From Myxococcota bacterium (GTDB lineage: Bacteria > Myxococcota_C > UBA6777), in contig JAKLKB010000012.1 of NCBI GenBank assembly GCA_023150835.1, forward strand, positions 1 through 64,000: DNA of 64,000 nt, in the 5' to 3' direction. Shown piece by piece: positions 8,314-17,214 of this stretch. The notes below the pieces were generated by a model. It was not told the DNA's origin. It did not search any database and was given only the letters and a program-made list of their open reading frames with translations. Numbering within the stretch: the stretch's first letter is position 1; every line of letters starts with the position of its first letter. A program made the translations under genes and the position numbers.

Positions 8314-11300
8314 ATGAGACCACGAGAGGCGATCTTGACATCTCCCCGCTCCACCACCCCCGAACGATGCCCGCGCTGTAGTCACACCCTGACCCGCAGC
8401 CCCAACGCAGAATTGGCCTTTTGCCTCAATTGCCGCTTTCCGCTCAAACCCATCGCTGGAAAGTACCGATTGATGCGCCAACTCGGCAAAGGCGGCACGG
8501 GCACCGTTTATCTCGCCAAACACATCCACCTCCGACGACAGGCCGAGCGCGTCGTCAAGGTCGTCCCTCTCGAACCCACCCAAACCCACCAGATCGATCG
8601 CTTTGAACAAGAGATCCAAGTCACCGCCCTGCTTTCCCAACAAAATGAACATATCGTCCGCATCTACGACGACTTTGGACACGAGCCTGAACTCGGCTAC
8701 TACTACGTTATGGAATTCCTTGAGGGCCGCAGCCTCCGCGAGATCCTGATCCAACGCGAGCGACTTTCCCCCAAAGAAGCCATCCATATCACTCACCAAC
8801 TCTGTCTCGCCCTTCAACTCGCCCACTCCGAAGATATCATCCACCGCGATATCAAACCCGAAAATATCCTTGTCATCGAACGCAACGACGATCCTTTCTT
8901 CGTCAAACTGATCGACTTCGGCATCGCCCACCTTCTCGAAAATCAAAGCAACGACGGCCCCGCACAAGTCATCGTCGGAACCCCCCTCTACATGGCCCCC
9001 GAACAATGCCTCAACCGCACCATCGACGCTCGCACCGACCTTTACGCCGTTGGTATCGTGCTTTACGAGATGCTTACCGGACAACATCCCTTCGTCGATA
9101 TGCACAACCTCGACCAAAGCAACAGCCTTTCCATCATGTTCGCCCAAGTCTGGAACGCCCCTCCCAGCCCACACGAACGCTTCCCCTCCCTCCAAGCCCC
9201 CAAAAAACTCGACGACGTCCTCTCCAAGATCCTCGCCAAAGACCCCAACGAACGCTTCCAACACGCCCAAGATATGGACACCGCCCTCCAACGTGCCGCC
9301 CAAGATGCCGATTGGTCCGCCTCTTCCACTTCAACCGCTACTTCGACCTCCCACGCACGGCCTCCCCAGATCCACCACACCGTCAGCGAACAAGACCGAT
9401 CCAGCGCTCCCACCGACCCTTACCCCGGCACACAAACGCGCATCCAACACGACACTTCTGAACAACCCAACGAAGCCCCCATCCAGCTTGAAAGCGACCT
9501 CCTCCCTTCCGCCTCTGACTTCGATGAAAAAGAAAAAGCTCCCATCGTCTACCGTACCCTCCTTAGTGCGCAACTTGCGAGCTTACCGCGACCCAAGCTC
9601 CAAAAGACCAACATCCGCCCTCTCCACAAAAGCTTTGTCGGACGACACCAAGAACTCCAAGATCTCCAAGACGCCTACGCACGCGGCGAACGGCTTGTCT
9701 CCCTTCTCGGCCCGGGTGGTACAGGGAAAACCAGCCTCGCACAACACTTTGGCCTCCAACAAGTCGACCAATTCGACGGAGGGGTCTGGTTTTGCGATCT
9801 CAGCGAATGTTATTCCCTCCCCGAGATGCTCCAATCCATCGCCCAAGCCCTCCGCATCACCCTTCACCCGGGTGAAGCCGAACAACACATCCATCAGATC
9901 GGCTACGCGCTTCATTGTCGCGGCCAAGCCCTGATCATCCTCGACAACTTCGAGCAGATCACCCCCCACGCACTCCCCACCGTCGGACGCTGGTCTCAAG
10001 AAGAAACCCTCGTCCGCTTTCTTGTCACCTCTCGCGAAAAGCTCCAAATCATCGGCGAATGCGCTATCCCTCTCCCACCTCTCCCCGCAGATCAAGCCGT
10101 TCAACTCTTCCTCGATCGCGCACGCACTCTCCGCCCGCGTTGGCAACCCAACCACCAAGAACTCCGAACCATCGAACAGATCGTCAAACACCTTGATCGC
10201 CTTCCCCTTGCCATCGAACTTGCCGCCGCACGCATCGACATCCTCTCTCCACAAGCCCTGTTCGAACGCCTCCAACAACGCTTCAACCTCCTCTCTCATC
10301 CAAGCCAAGGTGTCCCCGCCCGACAAGCCACTCTGCGCGGAGCCATCGACTGGTCGTGGGATCTCCTCAGCGACGCCGAGCGCGACGCCTTCACCCAATG
10401 CGCCATCTTTCGCGGCGGCTTTACCCTCGAAGCTGCCGAGCGCATCCTTCAACTCGACCCCAACGCAATCTCCACCATCGACTTGATCCAAGCCCTCCGC
10501 AACAAGTCCCTTCTCTACATCCTCCCCAACGAACACCCCCAACAAAACCAACGCCTCGGTATGTACGAAAGCATCCGCGAATACGCCAAAGAGCACTTCC
10601 ATCAATCCCCCAAACGCGGCGATGTCGCCGCCATGCACGCCGCGTATTATCTCGAACTCGCCGAGTCTCTTCTTCACGATCTCCACACAAACAACGGACT
10701 CTCCAACCTTCGACAGCTTCTTGCCGAAACCGAAAACCTCCAAGCCATCTTCGATCGCTACGTCCCCCACGATCCCAACGTCGCTCTGCGCGCTCTTCTT
10801 GTCCTACAGCCCGCCCTCGAACGCAAACAAACCCAAGACACCATGCTCCAAATGGTCCAACTCGTCCTCAACCAACAAAACAAAGTCCAGCCCGCTCTCT
10901 ACCCCCGCGCATTCCGCCTCTATGCCCATCTCTGCCGACGCCTCGGCTTTCTCGACCAAGCCAACAAAAGCCTACACACCGCCATCACACAAGCCATCCA
11001 ACACTTCGACCCCCTCGAAGAAGCCCAAGCCCGACTCGCCCAAGGCCATCTCTTCACACAACGCCGTCTGCGCGAAGAAGCCCAAGCCGCCTTCCGTTCG
11101 GCTCTCCTGTTCTTCGAACAAAACAAACAACATCCCCATCTGCTCGCCGACACCTACAACGCTCTCGGCTCCCTATCCCGACAACATGGCTCCCTCGAAG
11201 AAGCCGAACCCTATCACCTCAAAGCCCTTTCCCTTCAACGCCAATACGCCGACAGCAACGGTGAAGCCATCACACTCGGACAACTCGGACACCTCTATCG

Positions 11301-12351
11301 CCTCCAAGGCCGATACCACGAAGCCATCCACGTCTACGATCTCGCCCTCTCTCTCCACCGCGCTTGGGAAGATCGCATCGGCGAAGGCATCACCCTCAAC
11401 AACCTCGCCAACATCCACGCCCGACAAGGCCGACTCACCGAAGCCGAAGCCAACTACCGCACTTCTCTCTCCCTTCATCGTGCAGGGGGCGACCGACGCG
11501 GCGAAGCCATCGCCCTCGGACAACTCGGTAATCTCCTCCTTCTGCTCGGAAAAACCGATGATGCCGAGCGGATGCAGATGCAGGCCCGCACTCTCCACGA
11601 AGCTCTCCACGATACCAAGGGCCTCTCCATCTCCCTCAACAACCTCGCCAACCTCTACCGCGCACAACACCGCCTCCCCGATGCCAAGGCACTTTACCAA
11701 CAAGCCCACGAACTCCAATCCCAACAACAAGACCCCCTTGGCCTCGCCTTTACCAACCTTTACACCGCCTTGCTTCTACTCGAAGAAGATCACCTACACC
11801 CCCAACTTCCACAACACCTCCAAGATGCCCTCGACTTCTTCTCCAAACGACAACAACAACAAGAGTTTCACGGCCTTGCTCTCTCCGCATGGGGCTCTTT
11901 CCATCGCGCCATGGCTCGCCCACAACAAGCCCTCTCTTTCTACCAAAAAGCCCTCCCTTGCTTCCGAAACACCGATGCCCGCCTTGATGCTTGGACTCGC
12001 GCCACCATCGGCGCTTTGCGCGCTGACCTCGGCGAGATCGTCCCCGCCGAACAAGTCCTCCTCCACGCCTCCGAAACCATCCAACGACTCGAAGATCCCC
12101 TCGGACGCAGCTTTGCCCTCCTCTGCCGCGCACACCTCGACCTCGCCTTCCAACGCGAAGCACTCCAACACAACGACCCCACCGCCGCACAACACCACCT
12201 CTCCACCGCAAAACACCGCCTCCACCAAGCCCAACAACCTCTCCCCCAACAAAACAACCCTCCCTCCGCCTTCTCCCCCGAGATCCGTCTCGCCATCCGC
12301 GCCTTCCAATCCCTCCTCCCCGCCGCTCCCCCTCCACCCAAAACCCTCTAA
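8314..12351 (+). CDS. Ser/Thr kinase – STAND-type ATPase – TPR regulator
   Basis: 1345-residue cytoplasmic multidomain signalling protein. A zinc ribbon (C19-P-R-C22 ... C37-L-N-C40) leads into a Hanks-type kinase: glycine loop GKGGTGTVY (58-66), catalytic HRDIKPEN (about 177), DFG (about 201) and APEQ, all intact. A Ser/Thr/Gln-rich linker follows. A COG3903-like predicted ATPase comes next, with Walker A GPGGTGKTS (about 466) and Walker B LIILDNFEQ (about 540) followed by LVTSREKL. The last 450 residues are TPR repeats (for example YNALGSLSRQHGSLEEAEPY, LNNLANIHARQGRLTEAEAN). Such proteins are typical of Myxococcota and actinomycetes and couple a signal sensed by the TPRs to nucleotide switching and phosphorylation. 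The output target cannot be told from the neighbours. No clear ribosome site precedes ATG 8314. Confidence 0.93.
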   Translation: MRPREAILTSPRSTTPERCPRCSHTLTRSPNAELAFCLNCRFPLKPIAGKYRLMRQLGKGGTGTVYLAKHIHLRRQAERVVKVVPLEPTQTHQIDRFEQEIQVTALLSQQNEHIVRIYDDFGHEPELGYYYVMEFLEGRSLREILIQRERLSPKEAIHITHQLCLALQLAHSEDIIHRDIKPENILVIERNDDPFFVKLIDFGIAHLLENQSNDGPAQVIVGTPLYMAPEQCLNRTIDARTDLYAVGIVLYEMLTGQHPFVDMHNLDQSNSLSIMFAQVWNAPPSPHERFPSLQAPKKLDDVLSKILAKDPNERFQHAQDMDTALQRAAQDADWSASSTSTATSTSHARPPQIHHTVSEQDRSSAPTDPYPGTQTRIQHDTSEQPNEAPIQLESDLLPSASDFDEKEKAPIVYRTLLSAQLASLPRPKLQKTNIRPLHKSFVGRHQELQDLQDAYARGERLVSLLGPGGTGKTSLAQHFGLQQVDQFDGGVWFCDLSECYSLPEMLQSIAQALRITLHPGEAEQHIHQIGYALHCRGQALIILDNFEQITPHALPTVGRWSQEETLVRFLVTSREKLQIIGECAIPLPPLPADQAVQLFLDRARTLRPRWQPNHQELRTIEQIVKHLDRLPLAIELAAARIDILSPQALFERLQQRFNLLSHPSQGVPARQATLRGAIDWSWDLLSDAERDAFTQCAIFRGGFTLEAAERILQLDPNAISTIDLIQALRNKSLLYILPNEHPQQNQRLGMYESIREYAKEHFHQSPKRGDVAAMHAAYYLELAESLLHDLHTNNGLSNLRQLLAETENLQAIFDRYVPHDPNVALRALLVLQPALERKQTQDTMLQMVQLVLNQQNKVQPALYPRAFRLYAHLCRRLGFLDQANKSLHTAITQAIQHFDPLEEAQARLAQGHLFTQRRLREEAQAAFRSALLFFEQNKQHPHLLADTYNALGSLSRQHGSLEEAEPYHLKALSLQRQYADSNGEAITLGQLGHLYRLQGRYHEAIHVYDLALSLHRAWEDRIGEGITLNNLANIHARQGRLTEAEANYRTSLSLHRAGGDRRGEAIALGQLGNLLLLLGKTDDAERMQMQARTLHEALHDTKGLSISLNNLANLYRAQHRLPDAKALYQQAHELQSQQQDPLGLAFTNLYTALLLLEEDHLHPQLPQHLQDALDFFSKRQQQQEFHGLALSAWGSFHRAMARPQQALSFYQKALPCFRNTDARLDAWTRATIGALRADLGEIVPAEQVLLHASETIQRLEDPLGRSFALLCRAHLDLAFQREALQHNDPTAAQHHLSTAKHRLHQAQQPLPQQNNPPSAFSPEIRLAIRAFQSLLPAAPPPPKTL

Positions 12352-12443
12352 TTCCCTTGGGTCGTATTTCGAAGCGTGCAACTCCCTCTGGTCGTTGTCC
12401 GTGCCTTCCGTGCCTTACGTGGACTCTTTACCCTTCCCGTGCC

Positions 12444-14732
12444 TTACTTTGCCAGTACTTTGGCGCGGGACTCCGCCCTCTCCCACATCCGAATATAGGC
12501 TTCCGCAGACCGAAAGAGCGGCTCCAAGGCTTTGTCCGTCACACCATCGCGACGGACATCTTCGATCAGTTCCGGCAACAATCCGATATGGATCATACCT
12601 TCCTGATTGAAGTCGACTTTTCGCTCGCCAAGCTCGGGCTGAGTAAAAGTCACTTCACCATCATACGACTTGAACGGATATGTGACGGGGTTTACTTGCA
12701 CAGTGCCGCATCGGGCGTTCGCTCCAAAACGTGGGCGTGGACCACCAGCAAACCCGTTCAAGTCAAAACTCAGCGCCTCGGCTGGGTAAGCCCCCTTGCT
12801 CTTCGCCAGCGCGACATCATCCGCCAGACGCTTGCCCATGACGCCCGATTTGCTTGCATCACCACAACGGCCCAAGCTCGTACCAATCAGACCACCGAGG
12901 GCATAAATACGACCATCGTTGCTGTTGCCGTGGGTCTTCGTGGCGGGGTAATTGTTTTTTTCGAGGATCGCATAAGCCTCACTCAAAGCCCGCTGAGGCA
13001 GATGAGCGATATCAATGATCATCCCTCGTTTCATAAGCTGCTCCATCAGGGTGTTGCCCAACGGCGTCAGACCGGTCTTCTGGCAGTATTTACCTTTCGC
13101 TGGCGGCGCTTGGATCTTGGACAGATGTGGCAGCAGGGTTGCGAGAGGATCCGCCACAAAGCCGGACATATCGATCGGTGCTTTGGAGTCGTAGGTATCA
13201 CGCGGCTGGTTCAGTCCCCCAAAGAAGACATCCCCTTCATCAAAGGACGTCGAGATGCCGTTACAATCTTTGACGAAGTTGGAGTAGTGTCCGCTGTTAA
13301 TGAAGTTGCCCAGCTCGATAATCCCTCGGCTGCCATCTCCAGCCGAAAAGCCGTTGTCAAACTTATGGACGGGGAAGATCACGCGCACGCCTCGCTTGTG
13401 GTACTGATCGACTTTGGCGTTGACCGCATCCTCTGTGCAAGCTGTAAAGCCCTTGGGTGGCGTCAAAAAGCAATCGAAGAGATTGGATATCTCGATGCCC
13501 AAGACAACCGCCAATTTCCCCTCGTTGATCACGTCACGTGCGGCCTTGGGACTGGTGACCACACGCAACCAACCTTTTCCCGGCCCGCCAGATTGGGCGT
13601 CGATGTATCGTTCCAAGGCATAGACCGAATCGATAGCTCGATCGACACTCACCATGTCGTTGCAAGAATACAAGGTCTTCTGGGCTTTGACGGCCAATGT
13701 GAGTTCGCACATCATCGAGTTCCCTGTGGCGTGCTGCACCAAAAGACGCAACCCTCCGAGGTAGGCACGCTCAAGCCAGCGGTAATACATAGTCTGGTGG
13801 GTCGAACGACGCCATGAGCTCGGCCACTCGGTGAACTTGGGGTATCCCGCCGTATGATGGTTGAACTCTGCGACTTGGCCCTTGGTAAAGATCGGAAGGA
13901 TCGAATCCAAATCAAATTTTAACTTATCGTTGTCGTAGAAATATCCCATGATGTCATTGCGACCCTCCTGACCGTGCGAACGCGAGCAGTCAGACAAGGC
14001 ATGTTCCACACCCAGCCGATGAAACGGCGCACCATGAAAGACGCCGCCACCACCAAAACCGACGTTGCTCAGCATGTGAGAGTGGATCTCGGCGATGCCG
14101 TAAACATCGCCATCATCCCACTTCCGAGGTTTGGCTGCGCCTGTTGCGTCGATGCTGAGTTCGGGAAAGCTGGCACAGCCCTCTGTTGGGTGCAATCGGA
14201 TCATCGCCGCCTTAGCGGTATCATCGGTGAGACCCGACATGCTCAAAAAACGGCCCGTTGCGTAGTGTTGAAGTTGATACCGCTTGGGGTCACGCGCCGA
14301 GATCTGTAAGATCCACTCCGCCGGCGACTTCTCGTTTTCATCGAGCTTATCGAGAACGGATGTCAGCTTGGACAACCGAGTGAAGCTCCACTGATCACCG
14401 CTAGAACTCGCTGCAAAGTAGCGGCGCTCCGTGTCAAAAAGCAGATAGACTCCAAGGTCTGACGGACGCAGGGAAAAGCGCGCCGCAGTCTTGGAAGAGT
14501 CCGCCGAAAAGCTAAACTGCTCTGGGGTTTGTCCCGCTCCGATGTAGCGCGCAGCGTTCGCACCATCGAAGCCCTCGATGGTATAACAGCCGTTGGCCAC
14601 AGAGTACACGCTGTCTTGCGCGAGCGGAGGCTCCGTCTTTTCACACCCCATCAACAGCGCACACAAAACGAGACCCAAAAGCCTATCACACACGAAGGAC
14701 CGGAAAAAACGCAACGAAGAAAACGTAGACAT
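12444..14732 (-). CDS. M19/amidohydrolase-like metal-dependent lipoprotein
   Basis: About 762 residues from ATG 14732 (AGGTGG about 12 bases upstream). A lipoprotein signal (LLGLVLCALLMGC) anchors it, probably to the outer membrane. An N-terminal beta region of about 200 residues is followed by a TIM-barrel-like domain with a metal-binding HSH (EIHSHML), the phrases VVLGIEISNLFD, GVRVIFPVHKFDN and IIDIAHLPQRAL, and a C-terminal glycine-rich region. The pattern resembles membrane dipeptidase (peptidase M19) and related amidohydrolases, but it is longer than a classic M19 enzyme and the substrate is unknown. An 8-bp tandem repeat ends just upstream of the ribosome site. It is oriented with the FGE-fold genes to its right. 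Confidence 0.6.
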   Translation of the reverse strand: MSTFSSLRFFRSFVCDRLLGLVLCALLMGCEKTEPPLAQDSVYSVANGCYTIEGFDGANAARYIGAGQTPEQFSFSADSSKTAARFSLRPSDLGVYLLFDTERRYFAASSSGDQWSFTRLSKLTSVLDKLDENEKSPAEWILQISARDPKRYQLQHYATGRFLSMSGLTDDTAKAAMIRLHPTEGCASFPELSIDATGAAKPRKWDDGDVYGIAEIHSHMLSNVGFGGGGVFHGAPFHRLGVEHALSDCSRSHGQEGRNDIMGYFYDNDKLKFDLDSILPIFTKGQVAEFNHHTAGYPKFTEWPSSWRRSTHQTMYYRWLERAYLGGLRLLVQHATGNSMMCELTLAVKAQKTLYSCNDMVSVDRAIDSVYALERYIDAQSGGPGKGWLRVVTSPKAARDVINEGKLAVVLGIEISNLFDCFLTPPKGFTACTEDAVNAKVDQYHKRGVRVIFPVHKFDNGFSAGDGSRGIIELGNFINSGHYSNFVKDCNGISTSFDEGDVFFGGLNQPRDTYDSKAPIDMSGFVADPLATLLPHLSKIQAPPAKGKYCQKTGLTPLGNTLMEQLMKRGMIIDIAHLPQRALSEAYAILEKNNYPATKTHGNSNDGRIYALGGLIGTSLGRCGDASKSGVMGKRLADDVALAKSKGAYPAEALSFDLNGFAGGPRPRFGANARCGTVQVNPVTYPFKSYDGEVTFTQPELGERKVDFNQEGMIHIGLLPELIEDVRRDGVTDKALEPLFRSAEAYIRMWERAESRAKVLAK

Positions 14733-14752
14733 GATTTCTGTCCACCACCTTT

Positions 14753-14808
14753 CGCCAAACCGCCAAACCGCCAAACCACCAAACCACCAAACCACCAAAC
14801 CACCAAAC
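14753..14808. repeat. 8-bp tandem repeat, seven units
   Basis: Seven units of CGCCAAAC/CACCAAAC lie 20-76 bases upstream of the lipoprotein ATG at 14732, between it and the FGE fragment. The frame is open through the repeat up to a start-like codon at 14798. The unit is not a multiple of three. Confidence 0.9.
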
Positions 14809-14816
14809 GACGCACC

Positions 14817-15050
14817 TTAAAGCCTCACAAGCCGAAAACCAATGGTGTTGTTGCGTGTCCCCGGCGTGGCGCTCTCACGAAATCCTGCACGCATTTCCCG
14901 TACGTTGTGGCTCCAACTACCGCCTCGCATCACGCGATTCGATATGCCTGCAACGTACACAGGATCCGTATCACCCAGACTCTTGTACGCATCAGCATCC
15001 CATTCTTCGGGATCCCATCCCTCGGCATCCCACGCCCCACAACGTAGCAT
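14817..15050 (-). pseudogene. C-terminal fragment of an FGE-fold gene
   Basis: About 60-77 residues corresponding only to the C-terminus of an FGE-sulfatase/C-type-lectin-like fold: TDPVYVAGISNRVMRGGSW, then REMRAGFR and the terminal IGFRLVRL. The preceding two thirds of the fold are missing. It lies 43 bases downstream of the stop of the intact paralogue (15094) and in a different frame. It has no credible ribosome site. It is either a relic or a spare 3' cassette for recombination with the neighbouring copies. Confidence 0.75.
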
Positions 15051-15093
15051 GGATGGGTGTCCGTGAGCTACGGGATCGGGGGTGGGGTACGCA

Positions 15094-16137
15094 TCACAAA
15101 CCCGACCTCACCAAACGAAAGCCGAGGTCACTACCGTTATTCGTTGGCGCATAACCACAACGGCGTGCCGCACGCAGAGACGATACATCATCGAACCATC
15201 CCCCTCCGCGAGCCACGCGCTCGGTGCCTTTTGCCGCACCAAAAGGATTTGTCGTCGTTTGCGACGGGTATGTCGCGTACAGATCATAGCACCACTCCCA
15301 CACGTTGCCCAGCGTATCGTATAACCCCCAATCATTCGCTTGTTTCTGTTTCACCGCCTTCGTAGCATATCGACTGCCCCCATCGTCATACCATGCGATC
15401 TCATCTACTTCCCCATAACGCGGCGTCGTGCTGCCTGCCCGACAAGCGTATTCCCATTCCGCCTCTGCCGGCAATCGCCAGCCCTTGCTCCCCACGTAGT
15501 CGCTTTGTTTGTTCCCCACGCCGTCTATCTCTTCGCCACTTCCCACAAAACTCTCGGAAACTCCCTCTAACACCGAGAGTTTGTTCGCAAAGATCGCTGC
15601 TTCGTGCCAACTCACGCACTCCACAGGTGCATCCAACCCCACTCTTTTGCAATGGGCTGGGTTGTCGCCGATCACAGCCATGTATTGGCCTTGTGTCACA
15701 GGCGTTTCCATCATCCAAAATCCCCGTGTCAACGTGACATCGCGCCTCGGCTTTTCATCGGCCTCGGCCTCCTCGTCATCCTCACCCGACCCCATCCAAA
15801 AAGTTCCCGCAGGAATCCAGCACATCTGCATCCCCGCCACCGACGCCACTTCTCGCACCTCCCCTGCCACACGGCCTTCTTCCCACGCATATCTCGTCCA
15901 GTCTCCCACCAGACCCTCAAACCCCGTCTTCTCGCCTCTTCGATGCTTCTCCCACCATCCATACAACGGCCTACGTATCGACTCTCCCCATCCCTTCGTA
16001 TGTTGCGCTACATACAACAAACACATCTCTCGCTCCGATGCTTCCAAACCCTCCAAGATCCGACATATCCCCAACCATCCCGCAGAGCTCTCTCCCTTCA
16101 CCAACCATCCTCGGATCTCTGACAATCCTCCGCTCAT
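15094..16137 (-). CDS. FGE-sulfatase-fold (SUMF1-like) protein
   Basis: About 347 residues from ATG 16137, preceded by GAGGAGG seven bases upstream. Residues 1 to about 100 form an N-terminal domain not recognised (MSGGLSEIRGWLVKGESS; EREMCLLYVAQHTKGW). The rest is an FGE-sulfatase domain: WIPAGTFWMGSGED, FWMMETPVTQGQYMAVIG, GWRLPAEAEWEYACRAG, LGNVWEWCYDLY, and the end GFRLVRSGL. The family includes sulfatase-activating enzymes, ergothioneine-type oxidoreductases and many ligand-binding proteins. No sulfatase is nearby and the catalytic cysteine pair of true FGE is not evident, so a binding or unrelated role is likely. A second copy (17215-18264) shares both domains. Confidence 0.82.
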   Translation of the reverse strand: MSGGLSEIRGWLVKGESSAGWLGICRILEGLEASEREMCLLYVAQHTKGWGESIRRPLYGWWEKHRRGEKTGFEGLVGDWTRYAWEEGRVAGEVREVASVAGMQMCWIPAGTFWMGSGEDDEEAEADEKPRRDVTLTRGFWMMETPVTQGQYMAVIGDNPAHCKRVGLDAPVECVSWHEAAIFANKLSVLEGVSESFVGSGEEIDGVGNKQSDYVGSKGWRLPAEAEWEYACRAGSTTPRYGEVDEIAWYDDGGSRYATKAVKQKQANDWGLYDTLGNVWEWCYDLYATYPSQTTTNPFGAAKGTERVARGGGWFDDVSSLRAARRCGYAPTNNGSDLGFRLVRSGL

Positions 16138-16317
16138 CCACACCTCCTCGTTGGATTTTGCTCCTTTTCTTTTGCCATGGTATCGGTTAGACTCTGTGTT
16201 TGAAGACAACAACACCAGCCCCGAACAACCTGTGAATCCGTCAGATCGACATCCCTACCGCTATAACCATCCGAGATGGCTTGCTTTTCGGATCAACACA
16301 AATAGGAGCGAAACCCG
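16138..16317. promoter_or_regulatory. divergent promoter region
   Basis: 180 bases between the start of the FGE-fold gene (minus) and the start of the small helical gene (plus). It must hold promoters for both; no confident boxes were picked. Ribosome sites are clear on both sides. Confidence 0.4.
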
Positions 16318-16941
16318 ATGCGAATGCTTGGAACCCAAACCCCCTTGAGCCAACACCGACTACAGATGCTTTACACCGCAGCACGCTTGAAAGCACACAA
16401 GGATCCGCAGATTCAAGCCCTTGGAGAACGACTCTTTCAAAAGATTGAAGAACTCCGAAACCTTGAGGCGATCTCCCAACGGCTAGAAGAGGAGCAAACC
16501 CTCGCGCAAGCTTTGTTGGATGCACGCGACCAAGATCGCGATACCACCATCCTCCGCCTTGGGCCTTTCCTCAAAGCCGTGGCTCCCCACCTCTACGAGC
16601 AGATCTTGCCCAAACGTCCCTCCGATATCGCCCGCGCTGCCTATGCCCAAGAAACCAAAGACTTGGAAGCCGTCACCACCCGACTCCAATCTCTTCCTCC
16701 TGATCATCTTGTTCGCCAAACCTACCTCCAAGCCTTGAAAGACGACAACGCCGCTTTTCAACAAGCCTCCGACGCCAAAGATACCATCGGGCAAGCACTT
16801 GTGGCCTTCCGTCTCCAAGCCCTCCAAGCCAAACTCGCTGCCGACGAATACCGTTTCCACACCCAAGCCGAAGCCTCCAAACTCCTCCCCAAAGCCGACA
16901 TCGACGATCTGTTTTCGACCTTCAAACGCCCCGCGCATTGA
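16318..16941 (+). CDS. hypothetical all-helical protein
   Basis: 207 residues, ATG 16318 with AGGAG about 8 bases upstream. No family recognised. The sequence is almost wholly amphipathic helix, rich in Leu, Gln, Ala and Glu (KIEELRNLEAISQRLEEEQ; FRLQALQAKLAADEYRFH), with no signal peptide or membrane span; probably a soluble coiled-coil protein. It is transcribed away from the FGE-fold copy on its left and converges on the interrupted copy on its right. Base composition and codon use look like the neighbours. Confidence 0.65.
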   Translation: MRMLGTQTPLSQHRLQMLYTAARLKAHKDPQIQALGERLFQKIEELRNLEAISQRLEEEQTLAQALLDARDQDRDTTILRLGPFLKAVAPHLYEQILPKRPSDIARAAYAQETKDLEAVTTRLQSLPPDHLVRQTYLQALKDDNAAFQQASDAKDTIGQALVAFRLQALQAKLAADEYRFHTQAEASKLLPKADIDDLFSTFKRPAH

Positions 16942-16989
16942 AAACCCAAAACCCTCTGCGTAAAACATGACCGCAACCGTTGCAAAGCC

Positions 16990-17214
16990 CCCCACAACTT
17001 TTCACAAGCGCTTGTTTTCCGTTGCGCAAGCCTCCCCCAACACTTCAACTCTGCTTTGCAACGATTGCATACGTTCAACAACCTTTTAGAAAGGCTTTGT
17101 TTTCGGTTGCAACCACGTTTTCGTCCTTGCGCACGGCTTTGTTTTGCATCGCAACCGACTTTTTCTTTGTGAGAAAGCACTTTGCAACGACTGCATTCGC
17201 AGTTTTACGATTTC
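16990..17214. repeat. degenerate ~42-bp tandem repeat
   Basis: About five diverged units of 41-43 bases, each starting near GCTTTGTTTTCGG/GCTTTGCAACG and holding a GTTGCAA-type motif (starts near 17014, 17055, 17096, 17138, 17179). Period 42 keeps a 14-residue pattern open on both strands, but with no start or ribosome site it is treated as non-coding. It fills the space between the helical gene and the 3' end of the interrupted FGE copy. Confidence 0.55.

Noticed and set aside
10622-12610. 662-codon ORF in another frame of the TPR region
   Set aside because: Ser/Pro/Thr-rich frame-shifted shadow of the TPR repeats; runs past the real stop into non-coding sequence.
16758-17180. 140-codon minus-strand ORF with 14-residue Cys/Lys repeats
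   Set aside because: It overlaps the end of the helical gene at 16318, has no ribosome site, and is explained by the 42-bp repeat.
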